Source: Pseudomonas sp. PGPPP3 (GTDB lineage Bacteria > Pseudomonadota > Gammaproteobacteria > Pseudomonadales > Pseudomonadaceae). From it: DNA of 15,637 nt. Position 1 is the first letter of the stretch. Each line of letters starts with the position of its first letter. Below, piece after piece: positions 1-9,965 of this stretch. The position numbers and the translations under genes are program-made. The stretch is from the NCBI GenBank assembly GCA_002256055.1, contig NKIE01000012.1, positions 1-15,637 of the forward strand. The letters are read 5' to 3'. The notes under the pieces were generated by a model. It made no database searches and had not been told where the DNA came from. It saw only the letters and a program-made list of their open reading frames with translations.

Positions 1-597
1 GTGCTTCTTGTAGCCCAGGGCTTCGGCGTGGCGGGCGGTCCAGGGGTATTTCAGGTAGGTGCCGAGGGTTGCGTAGGTCAGTCGGGTGCCGCCATCGAAC
101 TGGTGGTATTCCAGTTGGGTGAGCACGCGAAAGCCCTGTGCGTTGCCTTCGAAGCTGAGAAAGTCGCCGCGCTCGGCCTCGCTCATGGCGTCCAGCCAGC
201 CGCGTCCAGCCGCTTGCTGGAACCAGTGGCGGATGGCGTCTTCGCCGGAGTGGCCAAACGGCGGGTTGCCGATGTCGTGGGCCAGGCAGGCCGACTGCAC
301 GATCATCCCCAGGTCGGCTGGATCGCACCAGGCGGGCAAGTCTTCACGCAGCACTTCACCCACGCGCATGCCTAAGGAGCGGCCCACACAGCTGACTTCC
401 AGTGAGTGGGTCAGGCGCGTGTGGATGTGGTCGTTGCTGGACACCGGATGCACCTGGGTCTTGCGCCCCAGGCGGCGGAAAGCGCCAGAGAAGATGATGC
501 GGTCGTGGTCTTTGTGGAAGGGGCTGCGGCCTAGTTCTTCGGCGCTGTGCACCGGTTTGCCGAGTCGTTCGCGGTTAAGCAGAGTTTGCCAATCCAA
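1..597 (-). CDS. dgt: Deoxyguanosinetriphosphate triphosphohydrolase (Dgt), N-terminal 199 codons, cut by window edge
   Basis: HD-superfamily phosphohydrolase that hydrolyses dGTP (and related dNTPs) to the nucleoside and triphosphate, acting in the cytosol on the dNTP pool. The reading frame opens with [15 protein letters not shown] and shows the metal-site residues of the family: H64 in LTHSLEVS, the HD pair H107-D108 in [16 protein letters not shown], and the downstream FEGNAQGFR and [13 protein letters not shown] segments. The frame is open to base 1, where it is cut; family members are usually about 440 residues, so roughly 45% is visible. The start is a TTG at 597. No ATG lies nearby in frame, GAGG stands 7 nt upstream, and homologues as I remember them begin at this MDW. 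The gene lies downstream of the alkane hydroxylase gene on the same strand but is separated from it by a terminator hairpin, so it probably has its own promoter in 598-681. Family assignment is secure; the exact start is less so. Confidence 0.93.
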   Translation of the reverse strand, partial: MDWQTLLNRERLGKPVHSAEELGRSPFHKDHDRIIFSGAFRRLGRKTQVHPVSSNDHIHTRLTHSLEVSCVGRSLGMRVGEVLREDLPAWCDPADLGMIVQSACLAHDIGNPPFGHSGEDAIRHWFQQAAGRGWLDAMSEAERGDFLSFEGNAQGFRVLTQLEYHQFDGGTRLTYATLGTYLKYPWTARHAEALGYKKH

Positions 598-681
598 AGC
601 TGATCCTCGCCAATGCGTGGCTGGTGGACCCTTAGCTTGGGTGTTGCCAGTGCGCGCTGCAAGCACTAGCCAGCGGCAAAT

Positions 682-710
682 ATCCAGCCCCTCGCGTGGA
701 GGGGCTGGAT
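682..710 (-). terminator. Hairpin terminator after the alkane monooxygenase gene
   Basis: A perfect 12-bp inverted repeat (682-693 with 699-710) with a 5-nt loop lies 5 nt past the TGA of the alkane monooxygenase gene. The stem is GC-rich (core AGCCCCTC). On the minus strand it is followed only by a short T-stretch (ATTTG), so the U-tract is weak, but position and stem strength fit an intrinsic terminator separating alkB from dgt. Confidence 0.75.
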
Positions 711-715
711 GGGGC

Positions 716-1852
716 TCAAGGTGCCAGTTGGCTCTGACTCAGTTGATGCTCTTCGCCGGCATAGTAGGCGCGTACCCGCGGGTCCATCACCGCACGCCAG
801 AGTGGAGGCAGCAGCGCCAGGACGATCATGCCGGCATAGCCATTGGGCAGTTGCGGGCTGCTCTCGTGGTGGCGCAGTACCTGATAGCGGCGTTTGGCAT
901 AGGCGTGGTGGTCGGAGTGGCGCTGCAGGTGGAAGAGGAAAAGGTTGGTCAGCAGAAAATTGCTGTTCCACGAGTGGCTCGGGGTGGTGCGCTCGTAGCG
1001 GCCATTGTCCAGTTTGCGCCGATGCAGGCCGTAGTGCTCCAGGTAGTTGACGATCTCCAGCAGGGTCACGGCCACGAAGCTCTGGCCGAGGAAGTAGGCC
1101 GCGCCAAGCCAGCCAAAGGCCAGGCTGAACCCGACGAGGAACAGCCCGCTCAAGGCGTACCACCAGATCAGTTCGTTGTGCAGTGAGAATGCCGGCAGGC
1201 CCTTACGCTTGAGGCGTTCGGCTTCCAGCTTCCAGGCATTAAGGAAGTTGTGCTTGTAGGCATGGGGCAGAAAGCCGTACAGGCTTTGGCCAAAACGCGC
1301 GGAGGAGGCGCACTCGGGAGTCGATACGTGTACATGGTGGCCGCGCACATGCTCATCCTTGAAGCCGCCATAGCACACCGCCGCCAGCAGGATGCCGCCG
1401 GCAGCCTGCTCAATGGCAGGGTCTTTGTGCACCAGTTCGTGGGCTACGGTAATCCCGATGGCGCCCATTACCACGCCTATCGACAGGGTCCAGCCCAGTT
1501 GGCCGACCCAGCTCCAGAGGCTATTGTTGGCCAGAATCCAGCCGCCCCAACCGAGCAGGCCCAGCAGCACCGGCAGGCACGCCAGGGTCAGTACGCGGTA
1601 GTAGAGTTGCCCTTCGAGTTGCGGTACCTGCTGACGTTCTTCCGGGTTGGCCGGGTCGCGACCGAGCAGGGCATCCAGTACAGGAATGATGCCGAAGACC
1701 ACGATGGGCAGCAGAAACGCCCAGGCATCGGCATGGGCGCTGCCTTGGGCCAGGTAATAGCTGAGGGGCACCAGGACGACTGGCAATAACCAGAACCAGT
1801 AGCCGATTTTTTTCAGCGACAGCATCCAGTCGGATGAGCGATTAGCGAACAT
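716..1852 (-). CDS. alkB: Alkane 1-monooxygenase, AlkB2-like integral-membrane di-iron hydroxylase
   Basis: Membrane non-haem di-iron enzyme that hydroxylates n-alkanes at the terminal carbon, taking electrons from rubredoxin and rubredoxin reductase; neither partner gene is in this window. With the start at 1852 the protein has 378 residues. It carries all four hallmark histidine boxes: HELVH (138-142), EHVRGHH (167-173), NYLEHYG (269-275) and HSDHH (312-316), between about six hydrophobic segments. I chose ATG 1852 because GGAG lies 6 nt upstream; the in-frame ATG at 1864 has no ribosome binding site. The sequence is very close to Pseudomonas AlkB2 as I remember it. The position equivalent to the chain-length-limiting Trp55 of the GPo1 enzyme is a valine (V52), which suggests tolerance of longer alkanes. 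The divergent GntR gene, a palindrome and an A-rich Crc-type motif upstream suggest regulated expression. A distant alternative would be another AlkB/XylM-family hydroxylase, but the NYLEHYG box favours alkane hydroxylase. Confidence 0.95.
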   Translation of the reverse strand: MFANRSSDWMLSLKKIGYWFWLLPVVLVPLSYYLAQGSAHADAWAFLLPIVVFGIIPVLDALLGRDPANPEERQQVPQLEGQLYYRVLTLACLPVLLGLLGWGGWILANNSLWSWVGQLGWTLSIGVVMGAIGITVAHELVHKDPAIEQAAGGILLAAVCYGGFKDEHVRGHHVHVSTPECASSARFGQSLYGFLPHAYKHNFLNAWKLEAERLKRKGLPAFSLHNELIWWYALSGLFLVGFSLAFGWLGAAYFLGQSFVAVTLLEIVNYLEHYGLHRRKLDNGRYERTTPSHSWNSNFLLTNLFLFHLQRHSDHHAYAKRRYQVLRHHESSPQLPNGYAGMIVLALLPPLWRAVMDPRVRAYYAGEEHQLSQSQLAP

Positions 1853-1870
1853 GGTGGACTCCATGAGGAT

Positions 1871-1878
1871 TTATTGTT
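1871..1878 (-). promoter_or_regulatory. Crc/Hfq-type A-rich (CA) motif in the probable alkB leader
   Basis: On the minus strand the octamer AACAATAA matches the catabolite-activity consensus AAYAAYAA at every position. It lies 18 nt upstream of the chosen alkB ATG, just before the ribosome binding site. In Pseudomonas such A-rich motifs near start codons of catabolic genes are bound by Hfq with Crc to block translation. Function here is inferred and requires that transcription begins upstream of 1878. Confidence 0.5.
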
Positions 1879-1880
1879 GG

Positions 1881-1893
1881 ATTGTCCGACAAT
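1881..1893. promoter_or_regulatory. Palindromic GntR/FadR-type operator candidate between alkB and gntR
   Basis: ATTGTCCGACAAT is a perfect 6-bp inverted repeat with one central base. Its core TTGTCCGACAA fits the FadR-subfamily operator pattern TNGTNNNACNA. It sits 29 bp upstream of the alkB start and about 130 bp upstream of the gntR start, so it most simply serves the adjacent GntR regulator acting on the alkB promoter. No confident -35/-10 pair could be assigned around it. Confidence 0.6.
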
Positions 1894-2022
1894 TTTCGCG
1901 ATGCTAGGGGTGACTGGCTACCCATCTTTTGCACGGTGAAGCCCATCCCCGCCTGTCGGTTGGGCGAATACCCTGTGATACACTCGCGCCCTGCGCTTTT
2001 TGACGATTTTTCAAGGAAAAAC

Positions 2023-2682
2023 ATGACGTTCAAGGCCCCGGACAGCCTCGCCGAACAGATTGCCCAGCACCTGGCCAAGCGCATCATTCGCCGGGAGCTC
2101 AAGGAAGGCGAGCGTATACAGGAGATCAAGGTTACTCAGGCGCTGAATGTCAGTCGCGGCTCGGTGCGCGAGGCCTTGCTGATTCTTGAGCGTCGCCACC
2201 TGATCGTCATCCTGCCGCGCCGGGGCGCGCAGGTCTCTGAGCTGACTCCTCAGCACGTCAGCAACCTCTACGAGCTGGTCATTTACCTGTACATCATGCT
2301 GGCCCACGCGGTGGCCCGCAATTGGCGACGCGAAAGCGAGTTGCAGGGCTTTATCGACATTCAGCGGCAGATGCTCGAGTGCATGCAGCGCGAAGATATC
2401 GATGGTTTCGTCGAGAGCAGTTTTGATGTGATGCGTGCGGCTTTTCCGTTCGCCAACAACCTGTATTTGCAGGAAACCCTGGAAAACCTGCTGCCAGCCA
2501 TCAGCCGCACTTATCACCTGGCTCTTGAGCGGCGCAAAGGCGAGATGAGCCAGTTCGTCAGCACCTTCGCCAACCTGTTGCAGGCGATCATTGCCCGCGA
2601 CGAAACGGCAGCCAGCGCGGTGCTCAATGCCTATGGCGAGCACAACCGTGCGCTGGTGCTTGCCGCCCTGGCCGAGCGCTAG
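2023..2682 (+). CDS. GntR-family transcriptional regulator (FadR/FCD-like subfamily)
   Basis: A 219-residue regulator with an N-terminal winged helix-turn-helix at about residues 8-70 (SLAEQIAQHLAKRII, then VSRGSVREALLILERRHLI and the wing PRRGAQV) and an all-helical C-terminal ligand domain of the FCD type. I chose ATG 2023 because AAGGAA stands just upstream and the DNA-binding domain starts right after. An upstream in-frame extension to a TTG at 1882 has no ribosome binding site and non-homologous content. The histidine usually found in the D-x3-H metal motif of FCD domains is not apparent (D135 is followed by A139), so the effector site may be unusual. The gene is divergent from alkB with a matching operator between them, which makes it the likely alkB regulator. 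It also lies 6 nt before smc, so both may share a transcript. The effector is unknown; a fatty acid or alkane-derived metabolite is only a guess. Confidence 0.9.
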   Translation: MTFKAPDSLAEQIAQHLAKRIIRRELKEGERIQEIKVTQALNVSRGSVREALLILERRHLIVILPRRGAQVSELTPQHVSNLYELVIYLYIMLAHAVARNWRRESELQGFIDIQRQMLECMQREDIDGFVESSFDVMRAAFPFANNLYLQETLENLLPAISRTYHLALERRKGEMSQFVSTFANLLQAIIARDETAASAVLNAYGEHNRALVLAALAER

Positions 2683-2688
2683 CCCAGC

Positions 2689-5600
2689 ATGCGTCTGAAG
2701 TGCATCAAGCTGGCCGGGTTCAAGTCGTTCGTCGACCCAACCACGGTCAACTTCGCCGTGCGTTGGGTGATGGGCGAAAGCTCGGCGAAGAACCTGCGCG
2801 GCGAGTCGATGACCGATGTCATCTTCAACGGCTCCACTAGCCGCAAGCCGGTCAGTCAGGCGTCCATTGAACTGGTCTTTGATAACAGCGACGGCACTTT
2901 ACTGGGCGAATACGCCAGCTACGCGGAAATCTCCATCCGCCGCCGAGTTACCCGCGACAGCCAGAACACCTATTTCCTCAATGGCGTGAAGTGCCGCCGG
3001 CGCGACATTACCGATATCTTCCTCGGCACTGGCCTGGGCCCGCGCAGCTACTCGATCATTGAACAGGGGATGATCTCCAAGCTGATCGAAGCTAAGCCCG
3101 AGGACTTGCGCAACTTTATCGAGGAAGCGGCCGGTATCTCCAAGTACAAGGAGCGCCGTCGCGAGACCGAGAATCGCATTCGCCGCACCCACGAAAACCT
3201 GGCGCGCCTGACCGACTTGCGCGAAGAGCTGGAACGTCAGTTGGAGCGCCTGCACCGTCAGGCTCAGTCCGCCGAGAAGTACCAGGAATACAAGGCCGAA
3301 GAGCGGCAGTTGAAAGCGCAGCTGGCGGCGTTGAAATGGCAGAGCCTGAATGAGCAGGTTGGTCAGCGTGAAGCGGTCATCGGCAACCAGGAAGTGTCCT
3401 TCGAGGCGCTGGTGGCCGAGCAGCGCAACGCCGATGCCAGCATCGAGCGCCTACGTGACGGCCATCACGAGCTGTCGGAGCGTTTCAACCTGGTGCAAGG
3501 GCGGTTTTATTCAGTGGGTGGTGACATTGCCCGCGTCGAACAAAGCATCCAGCACGGCCAGCAGCGCCTGCGCCAGTTACAGGATGACCTGCGCGATGCC
3601 GAGCGGGCGCGCCAGGAAACCGAATCGCACCTGGGCCACGACAGCACCTTGCTGGCGACCCTGGGTGAAGAACTGGCCCAGCTTGAGCCTGAGCAAGAAC
3701 TGACCGCTGCTGCCGCCGAGGAAGCCGCCGCTGCGCTGGAAGAGGCGGAAAGCGCCATGCACGGCTGGCAGGAGCAATGGGACGGTTTTACCCAGCACTC
3801 CGCCGAGCCACGTCGGCAAGCCGAGGTGCAGCAGTCGCGGATTCAGCAGCTGGAGCAGAGCCTGGAACGCCTGGCCGAGCGTCAGCGCCGACTGGCCGAA
3901 GAGCGTCAACAACTGGCGGCTGACCCGCAGGATGCGGCGATTCTGGCTCTGGCCGAACAACTGGCCCTCAGCGAGCTGAGCCTGGAAGAATTGCAGGCTG
4001 CTGAACAGCAGCAGATAGACGGCCTGGAGCAATTGCGCGGGCAACTGCTGCAAGCCGGTCAGGCCCAGCAGCAGGCCCAGGGCGAACTGCAACGCTTGCA
4101 GGGTCGCCTGGCTGCCCTTGAGGCGTTGCAGCAGGCTGCTCTCAATCCAGGCAAGGGCACGGCCGAGTGGCTGGCGGCACAGCAGTTGAGTGAGCGTCCG
4201 CCATTGGCCGCCGGCTTGCGCGTTGAGGCGGGTTGGGAGCTGGCGGTGGAAACCGTGCTGGGCGCCGATTTGCAGGCCGTTCTGCTAGACGATGAACAGC
4301 AACTCAATAGCCTGGATCTGCAGGGCTTCAGCCAGGGCGACCTGCGTTTGGCACTGCCGGCCCGTGGTGGCGTGCGCGTACCTGGCAGCCTGCTGGATAA
4401 AGTCGAGGCCAGTGTCGATCTGGCGCCGTGGCTGGCCCAGGTCAAGCCAGTGCCATCGCTGCAAGCTGCGCTGGAGCAACGCCATCAGCTGGCGCCCGGC
4501 GCAAGCCTGATCAGCCCTGATGGTTACTGGGTTGGTCGGCACTTTTTGCGGGTGCGCCGCGCCGAGGCTGCCGAGAGTGGCGTGCTGGCCCGTGCTCAGG
4601 AGCTAGAGCGTCTGCACGCTGAGCGCGAAGAGTTGAGCGCGCGCCTGGCCGACCTGGACGAACAGCTGCAACAACTGCGCGAGGCTCAGCGCTTAAAGGA
4701 GCAAGCCCGCGAGCAACAGCGTCGCTTGCTGCAGGACGAGGCCCGCCAACAGGGCGAGTTGAAGGCCCAGCTGTCCGCCGGCCAGGCCAAGGCCGAGCAG
4801 CTGACCCTGCGCCGTCAACGCCTGGATCATGAACTGCACGAATTGACTGAGCAGCGCGAGCTGGAGCAGGAACAGCTGGGCGAGTCACGCCTGCACCTGC
4901 AGGACGCGCTGGACGCCATGGCCGTTGACACCGAGCAACGCGAACGCCTGCTGGCAGCACGCGATGGCTTGCGCGAACGCCTTGATCGCATGCGGCAGGA
5001 GGCCCGCCAGCACAAGGATCACGCCCATCAACTGGCCGTGCGCCTGGGCTCGCTGAAGGCCCAGCACGACTCTACGCGTCAGGCTCTGGAGCGTTTGCAG
5101 CTGCAGGCCGAGCGTCTGCATGAGAAGCGCGAGCAGCTCAATCTCAACCTCGAAGAGGGCGAGGCGCCGCTGGAAGAGCTGCGCATGAAGCTGGAAGAGT
5201 TGCTCGATAAGCGCATGGCCGTGGAAGACGAGCTGAAGCTGGCGCGCCTGGGCCTGGAAGATGCTGACCGGCAATTGCGCGACGCGGAAAAGCGTCGCAC
5301 CCAGGCCGAACAGCAGGGGCAGTTGCTGCGTGGTCAGCTGGAGCAGCAACGCCTCGAGTGGCAGGCCTTGAGCGTGCGGCGCAAGGCCTTGCTTGATCAG
5401 CTGCTGGAAGACGGCTACGAATTGCACAGTGTGCTGGCAACCTTGCCCAGTGAGGCGAGCGAAAGTGCCTGGAGCGACGAACTGGAGCGCCTGGCCGCAC
5501 GGATTCAGCGCTTGGGGCCGATCAACCTGGCGGCTATCGACGAGTACCAGCAGCAGTCCGAGCGTAAGCGCTACCTGGATGCGCAGAATGCCGACCTGGT

Positions 5601-6126
5601 GGAGGCGCTGGATACTCTGGAAAACGTGATCCGCAAGATCGACAAGGAAACCCGGAATCGCTTCAAGGAAACCTTCGATCAGATCAACGGCGGCCTGCAG
5701 GCGTTGTTCCCCAAAGTGTTCGGTGGCGGCAACGCCTACCTGGAACTGACCGGCGAAGACCTGCTCGACACTGGCGTGAGCATCATGGCGCGGCCACCTG
5801 GCAAGAAAAACAGTACCATTCACCTATTGTCCGGCGGGGAGAAGGCCCTGACGGCGCTGGCGCTTGTATTTGCCATTTTTCAGCTCAATCCGGCACCCTT
5901 TTGCATGCTTGATGAGGTGGATGCACCGCTCGATGACGCCAACGTTGGCCGCTACGCGCGGCTGGTTAAGGAGATGTCGGCGACGGTGCAGTTCATCTAT
6001 ATCACCCACAACAAGATCGCCATGGAAATGGCCGATCAACTGATGGGCGTGACCATGCACGAGCCCGGTTGCTCGCGTCTGGTGGCTGTAGATGTGGAAC
6101 AGGCACTGGCAATGGTTGAAGCCTGA
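2689..6126 (+). CDS. smc: Chromosome segregation ATPase Smc lacking the Walker A segment
   Basis: Condensin-type SMC protein that forms a dimeric coiled-coil ring with ScpA/ScpB and organises the chromosome. The 1145 residues show the N-terminal head start (MRLKCIKLAGFKSFVDPTT), a long coiled coil, a hinge at about 485-630, a second coiled coil, and the C-terminal head with signature LLSGGEKALTALAL (S1048) and Walker B FCMLDEVDAPLDD (D1075-E1076). The N-terminal head is damaged: F22 is followed directly by A23-VRWVMGESSAKN. In all SMC proteins I know, about 20 residues containing the P-loop GPNG(C/S)GKSN lie between these two points. The loss is 60 nt and in frame, and the total length is correspondingly below the roughly 1160 expected for Pseudomonas. 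Without the P-loop lysine the head should not bind ATP normally. The rest of the frame is clean, arguing for a recent loss or a sequence error. The ATG has only a weak ribosome binding site and follows the gntR stop by 6 nt, suggesting translational coupling. Confidence 0.95.
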   Translation: MRLKCIKLAGFKSFVDPTTVNFAVRWVMGESSAKNLRGESMTDVIFNGSTSRKPVSQASIELVFDNSDGTLLGEYASYAEISIRRRVTRDSQNTYFLNGVKCRRRDITDIFLGTGLGPRSYSIIEQGMISKLIEAKPEDLRNFIEEAAGISKYKERRRETENRIRRTHENLARLTDLREELERQLERLHRQAQSAEKYQEYKAEERQLKAQLAALKWQSLNEQVGQREAVIGNQEVSFEALVAEQRNADASIERLRDGHHELSERFNLVQGRFYSVGGDIARVEQSIQHGQQRLRQLQDDLRDAERARQETESHLGHDSTLLATLGEELAQLEPEQELTAAAAEEAAAALEEAESAMHGWQEQWDGFTQHSAEPRRQAEVQQSRIQQLEQSLERLAERQRRLAEERQQLAADPQDAAILALAEQLALSELSLEELQAAEQQQIDGLEQLRGQLLQAGQAQQQAQGELQRLQGRLAALEALQQAALNPGKGTAEWLAAQQLSERPPLAAGLRVEAGWELAVETVLGADLQAVLLDDEQQLNSLDLQGFSQGDLRLALPARGGVRVPGSLLDKVEASVDLAPWLAQVKPVPSLQAALEQRHQLAPGASLISPDGYWVGRHFLRVRRAEAAESGVLARAQELERLHAEREELSARLADLDEQLQQLREAQRLKEQAREQQRRLLQDEARQQGELKAQLSAGQAKAEQLTLRRQRLDHELHELTEQRELEQEQLGESRLHLQDALDAMAVDTEQRERLLAARDGLRERLDRMRQEARQHKDHAHQLAVRLGSLKAQHDSTRQALERLQLQAERLHEKREQLNLNLEEGEAPLEELRMKLEELLDKRMAVEDELKLARLGLEDADRQLRDAEKRRTQAEQQGQLLRGQLEQQRLEWQALSVRRKALLDQLLEDGYELHSVLATLPSEASESAWSDELERLAARIQRLGPINLAAIDEYQQQSERKRYLDAQNADLVEALDTLENVIRKIDKETRNRFKETFDQINGGLQALFPKVFGGGNAYLELTGEDLLDTGVSIMARPPGKKNSTIHLLSGGEKALTALALVFAIFQLNPAPFCMLDEVDAPLDDANVGRYARLVKEMSATVQFIYITHNKIAMEMADQLMGVTMHEPGCSRLVAVDVEQALAMVEA

Positions 6127-6248
6127 GGCGACAGACGGTGTAAAGTTATCTTTTGTCGTGCTAGCTTAATGCCAACTTTTTGTTACGCGTGGGAAAACGC
6201 CAGCCAGAACATGGGCTTGGCGCCACGTTGAGATTATTGCAGCAGGGC

Positions 6249-6276
6249 TTGGAAGGCCTGCTTTCATTACTTTATT
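6249..6276 (+). promoter_or_regulatory. Possible sigma-70 promoter for zipA
   Basis: TTGGAA (6249-6254) and TTTATT (6271-6276) are separated by 16 bp and match the -35 and -10 consensus at four of six positions each. The 171-bp smc-zipA spacer is long enough to hold a promoter, but the resulting leader would be only about 15 nt, so this is weakly supported. Confidence 0.22.
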
Positions 6277-6297
6277 TAGTCGGGGTCACGGAACTAC

Positions 6298-7119
6298 ATG
6301 GAAATCGGTCTGCGCGAGTGGCTGATCGTCATCGGCATTATTGTTATCGCCGGTATTCTTTTTGATGGCTGGCGGCGTATGCGCGGCGGCAAGGGCAAGC
6401 TGAAGTTCAAACTGGACCGCAGCTTTGCCGGGATGGACGACGACGCCGGTGGCGACCCCGAGTTGCTTGGTCCGGCGCGGGTCATTGATCGCCAGAACGA
6501 GCCTAAGCTGGATGAAGAAGATCTGCCGGCCATGAGCGCTCGCGAGCTCAATCGCCGCCGCGCCGGTGAGCCGAGTCAGGGCGACCTGAAACTCGATGAG
6601 CCGGTGCCGACTCTGTTGACTCCGCTTGATGAAGGCGACAAAAAACGCAAGGTTCAGGCTCAGGAAGATGCACAGGACCTGCCGCCGGTTGAAGAAGTGC
6701 TGGTGATTAACGTCATTTCCCGTGACGAAGGCGGGTTCAACGGCCCGGCGCTGCTGCAGAATATTTTGGAAAGCGGTCTGCGTTTTGGCGAAATGGATAT
6801 TTTCCATCGTCACGAAAGCATGGCTGGTAATGGCGAAGTGCTGTTCTCCATGGCCAATGGTGTCAAGCCTGGCACCTTCGATCTGGACGATATTGACCTG
6901 TTCAGCACCCGTGCGGTGAGTTTCTTTCTCGGTATGCCGGGTCCGCGGCATCCCAAGCAGGCCTTCGATGTGATGTTGGCCGCGGTGCGTAAGTTGGCCC
7001 ACGAGCTGAACGGCGAGCTGAAAGATGACCAGCGCAGCGTGATGACCGCGCAGACCATCGAGCATTACCGTCAGCGCATCGTCGAGTTCGAGCGCAAGCA
7101 CATGATGCCCAAGCGCTGA
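6298..7119 (+). CDS. zipA: Cell division protein ZipA
   Basis: Inner-membrane anchor of the divisome that binds the C-terminal tail of FtsZ and helps stabilise the Z ring. The 273-residue protein has the expected N-out type layout: a membrane segment at about residues 7-23 ([20 protein letters not shown]), a basic stretch, an acidic and proline-containing linker to about residue 130, and the C-terminal ZipA domain ([18 protein letters not shown] ... [12 protein letters not shown] ... [18 protein letters not shown] ... [14 protein letters not shown]). The linker is short compared with the enterobacterial protein, as is usual in Pseudomonas. The ATG at 6298 starts the membrane segment directly; the ribosome binding site is modest (ACGGAA). 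A 171-bp spacer separates it from smc and a strong terminator follows, so it may be its own unit or the end of an smc-zipA transcript. Confidence 0.95.
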   Translation: MEIGLREWLIVIGIIVIAGILFDGWRRMRGGKGKLKFKLDRSFAGMDDDAGGDPELLGPARVIDRQNEPKLDEEDLPAMSARELNRRRAGEPSQGDLKLDEPVPTLLTPLDEGDKKRKVQAQEDAQDLPPVEEVLVINVISRDEGGFNGPALLQNILESGLRFGEMDIFHRHESMAGNGEVLFSMANGVKPGTFDLDDIDLFSTRAVSFFLGMPGPRHPKQAFDVMLAAVRKLAHELNGELKDDQRSVMTAQTIEHYRQRIVEFERKHMMPKR

Positions 7120-7150
7120 GTCGCGCCTGAGCTGAATCCGTGATTATTAA

Positions 7151-9591
<2,441 letters not shown>

Positions 9592-9608
9592 ATACGAGCG
9601 CTGAGAAC

Positions 9609-9887
9609 TTAGTTGAGTGCGTCGGTCAGGGCTTTGGCCCGAACGAACTTGACCACGTTCTTGGCGGCGATTTCGATCGCTTTGCCGGTCTGTGGGTTGC
9701 GGCCGCTGCGTGCTGGGCGCGCGGTTACTTTCAGCTTGCCGATGCCAGGCAGGGTGATTTCATCGCTGTTTTCCAGGGCGTCGCTGACGATTTCGCTGAG
9801 GTGCTCCAGCAGGGCGCGCACTTGCGCCTTGGGTGCGTCGACGGCTTCGGCGAGGTCGCTGATCAGTTGCTCTTTGCTGATGGCCAT
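9609..9887 (-). CDS. HU-family nucleoid-associated DNA-binding protein
   Basis: Small basic histone-like protein that dimerises and bends DNA. The 92 residues match the family throughout: the helical N-terminus (MAISKEQLISDLAEAV), the GIGKLKV strand turn, and the beta-arm RSGRNPQTG (60-68) with the DNA-intercalating proline at P65, followed by a C-terminal helix (VVKFVRAKALTDALN). The length is typical of HU. ATG 9887 has AGGAG 8 nt upstream. It is divergent in sequence from HupA/HupB as I know them and looks like one of the additional HU paralogues of Pseudomonas, so I give no symbol. It stands alone, convergent with ligA and downstream of the AraC gene on the same strand with a 78-bp spacer that should hold its promoter; I could not identify the boxes. 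Confidence 0.93.
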   Translation of the reverse strand: MAISKEQLISDLAEAVDAPKAQVRALLEHLSEIVSDALENSDEITLPGIGKLKVTARPARSGRNPQTGKAIEIAAKNVVKFVRAKALTDALN

Positions 9888-9965
9888 GGGTGCTGCTCCT
9901 TTGCTAGATAGGGTTGTTCCTAGTTAGGTCGGCACGCTAGCACAGATGCACGCCCGGCTGAATGT

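Noticed and set aside
86..1186. 366-codon plus-strand open frame across dgt and the alkane hydroxylase
   Set aside because: It runs antisense to two well-supported genes and straight through their intergenic terminator hairpin; the composition is not protein-like.
1882..2022. N-terminal extension of the GntR regulator from a TTG at 1882
   Set aside because: There is no ribosome binding site, the start lies inside the palindromic operator, and the added residues precede the normal start of the winged-helix domain, while ATG 2023 has a good site.
4885..5823. 312-codon minus-strand open frame opposite smc
   Set aside because: It is a leucine- and glutamine-rich shadow of the coiled-coil coding strand, with no domain and no ribosome binding site that I could see.
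2689..6126. Glutamine-, glutamate- and leucine-rich repetitive codons in smc as a tandem repeat
   Set aside because: They reflect heptad coiled-coil composition; no exact tandem DNA repeat unit was seen.
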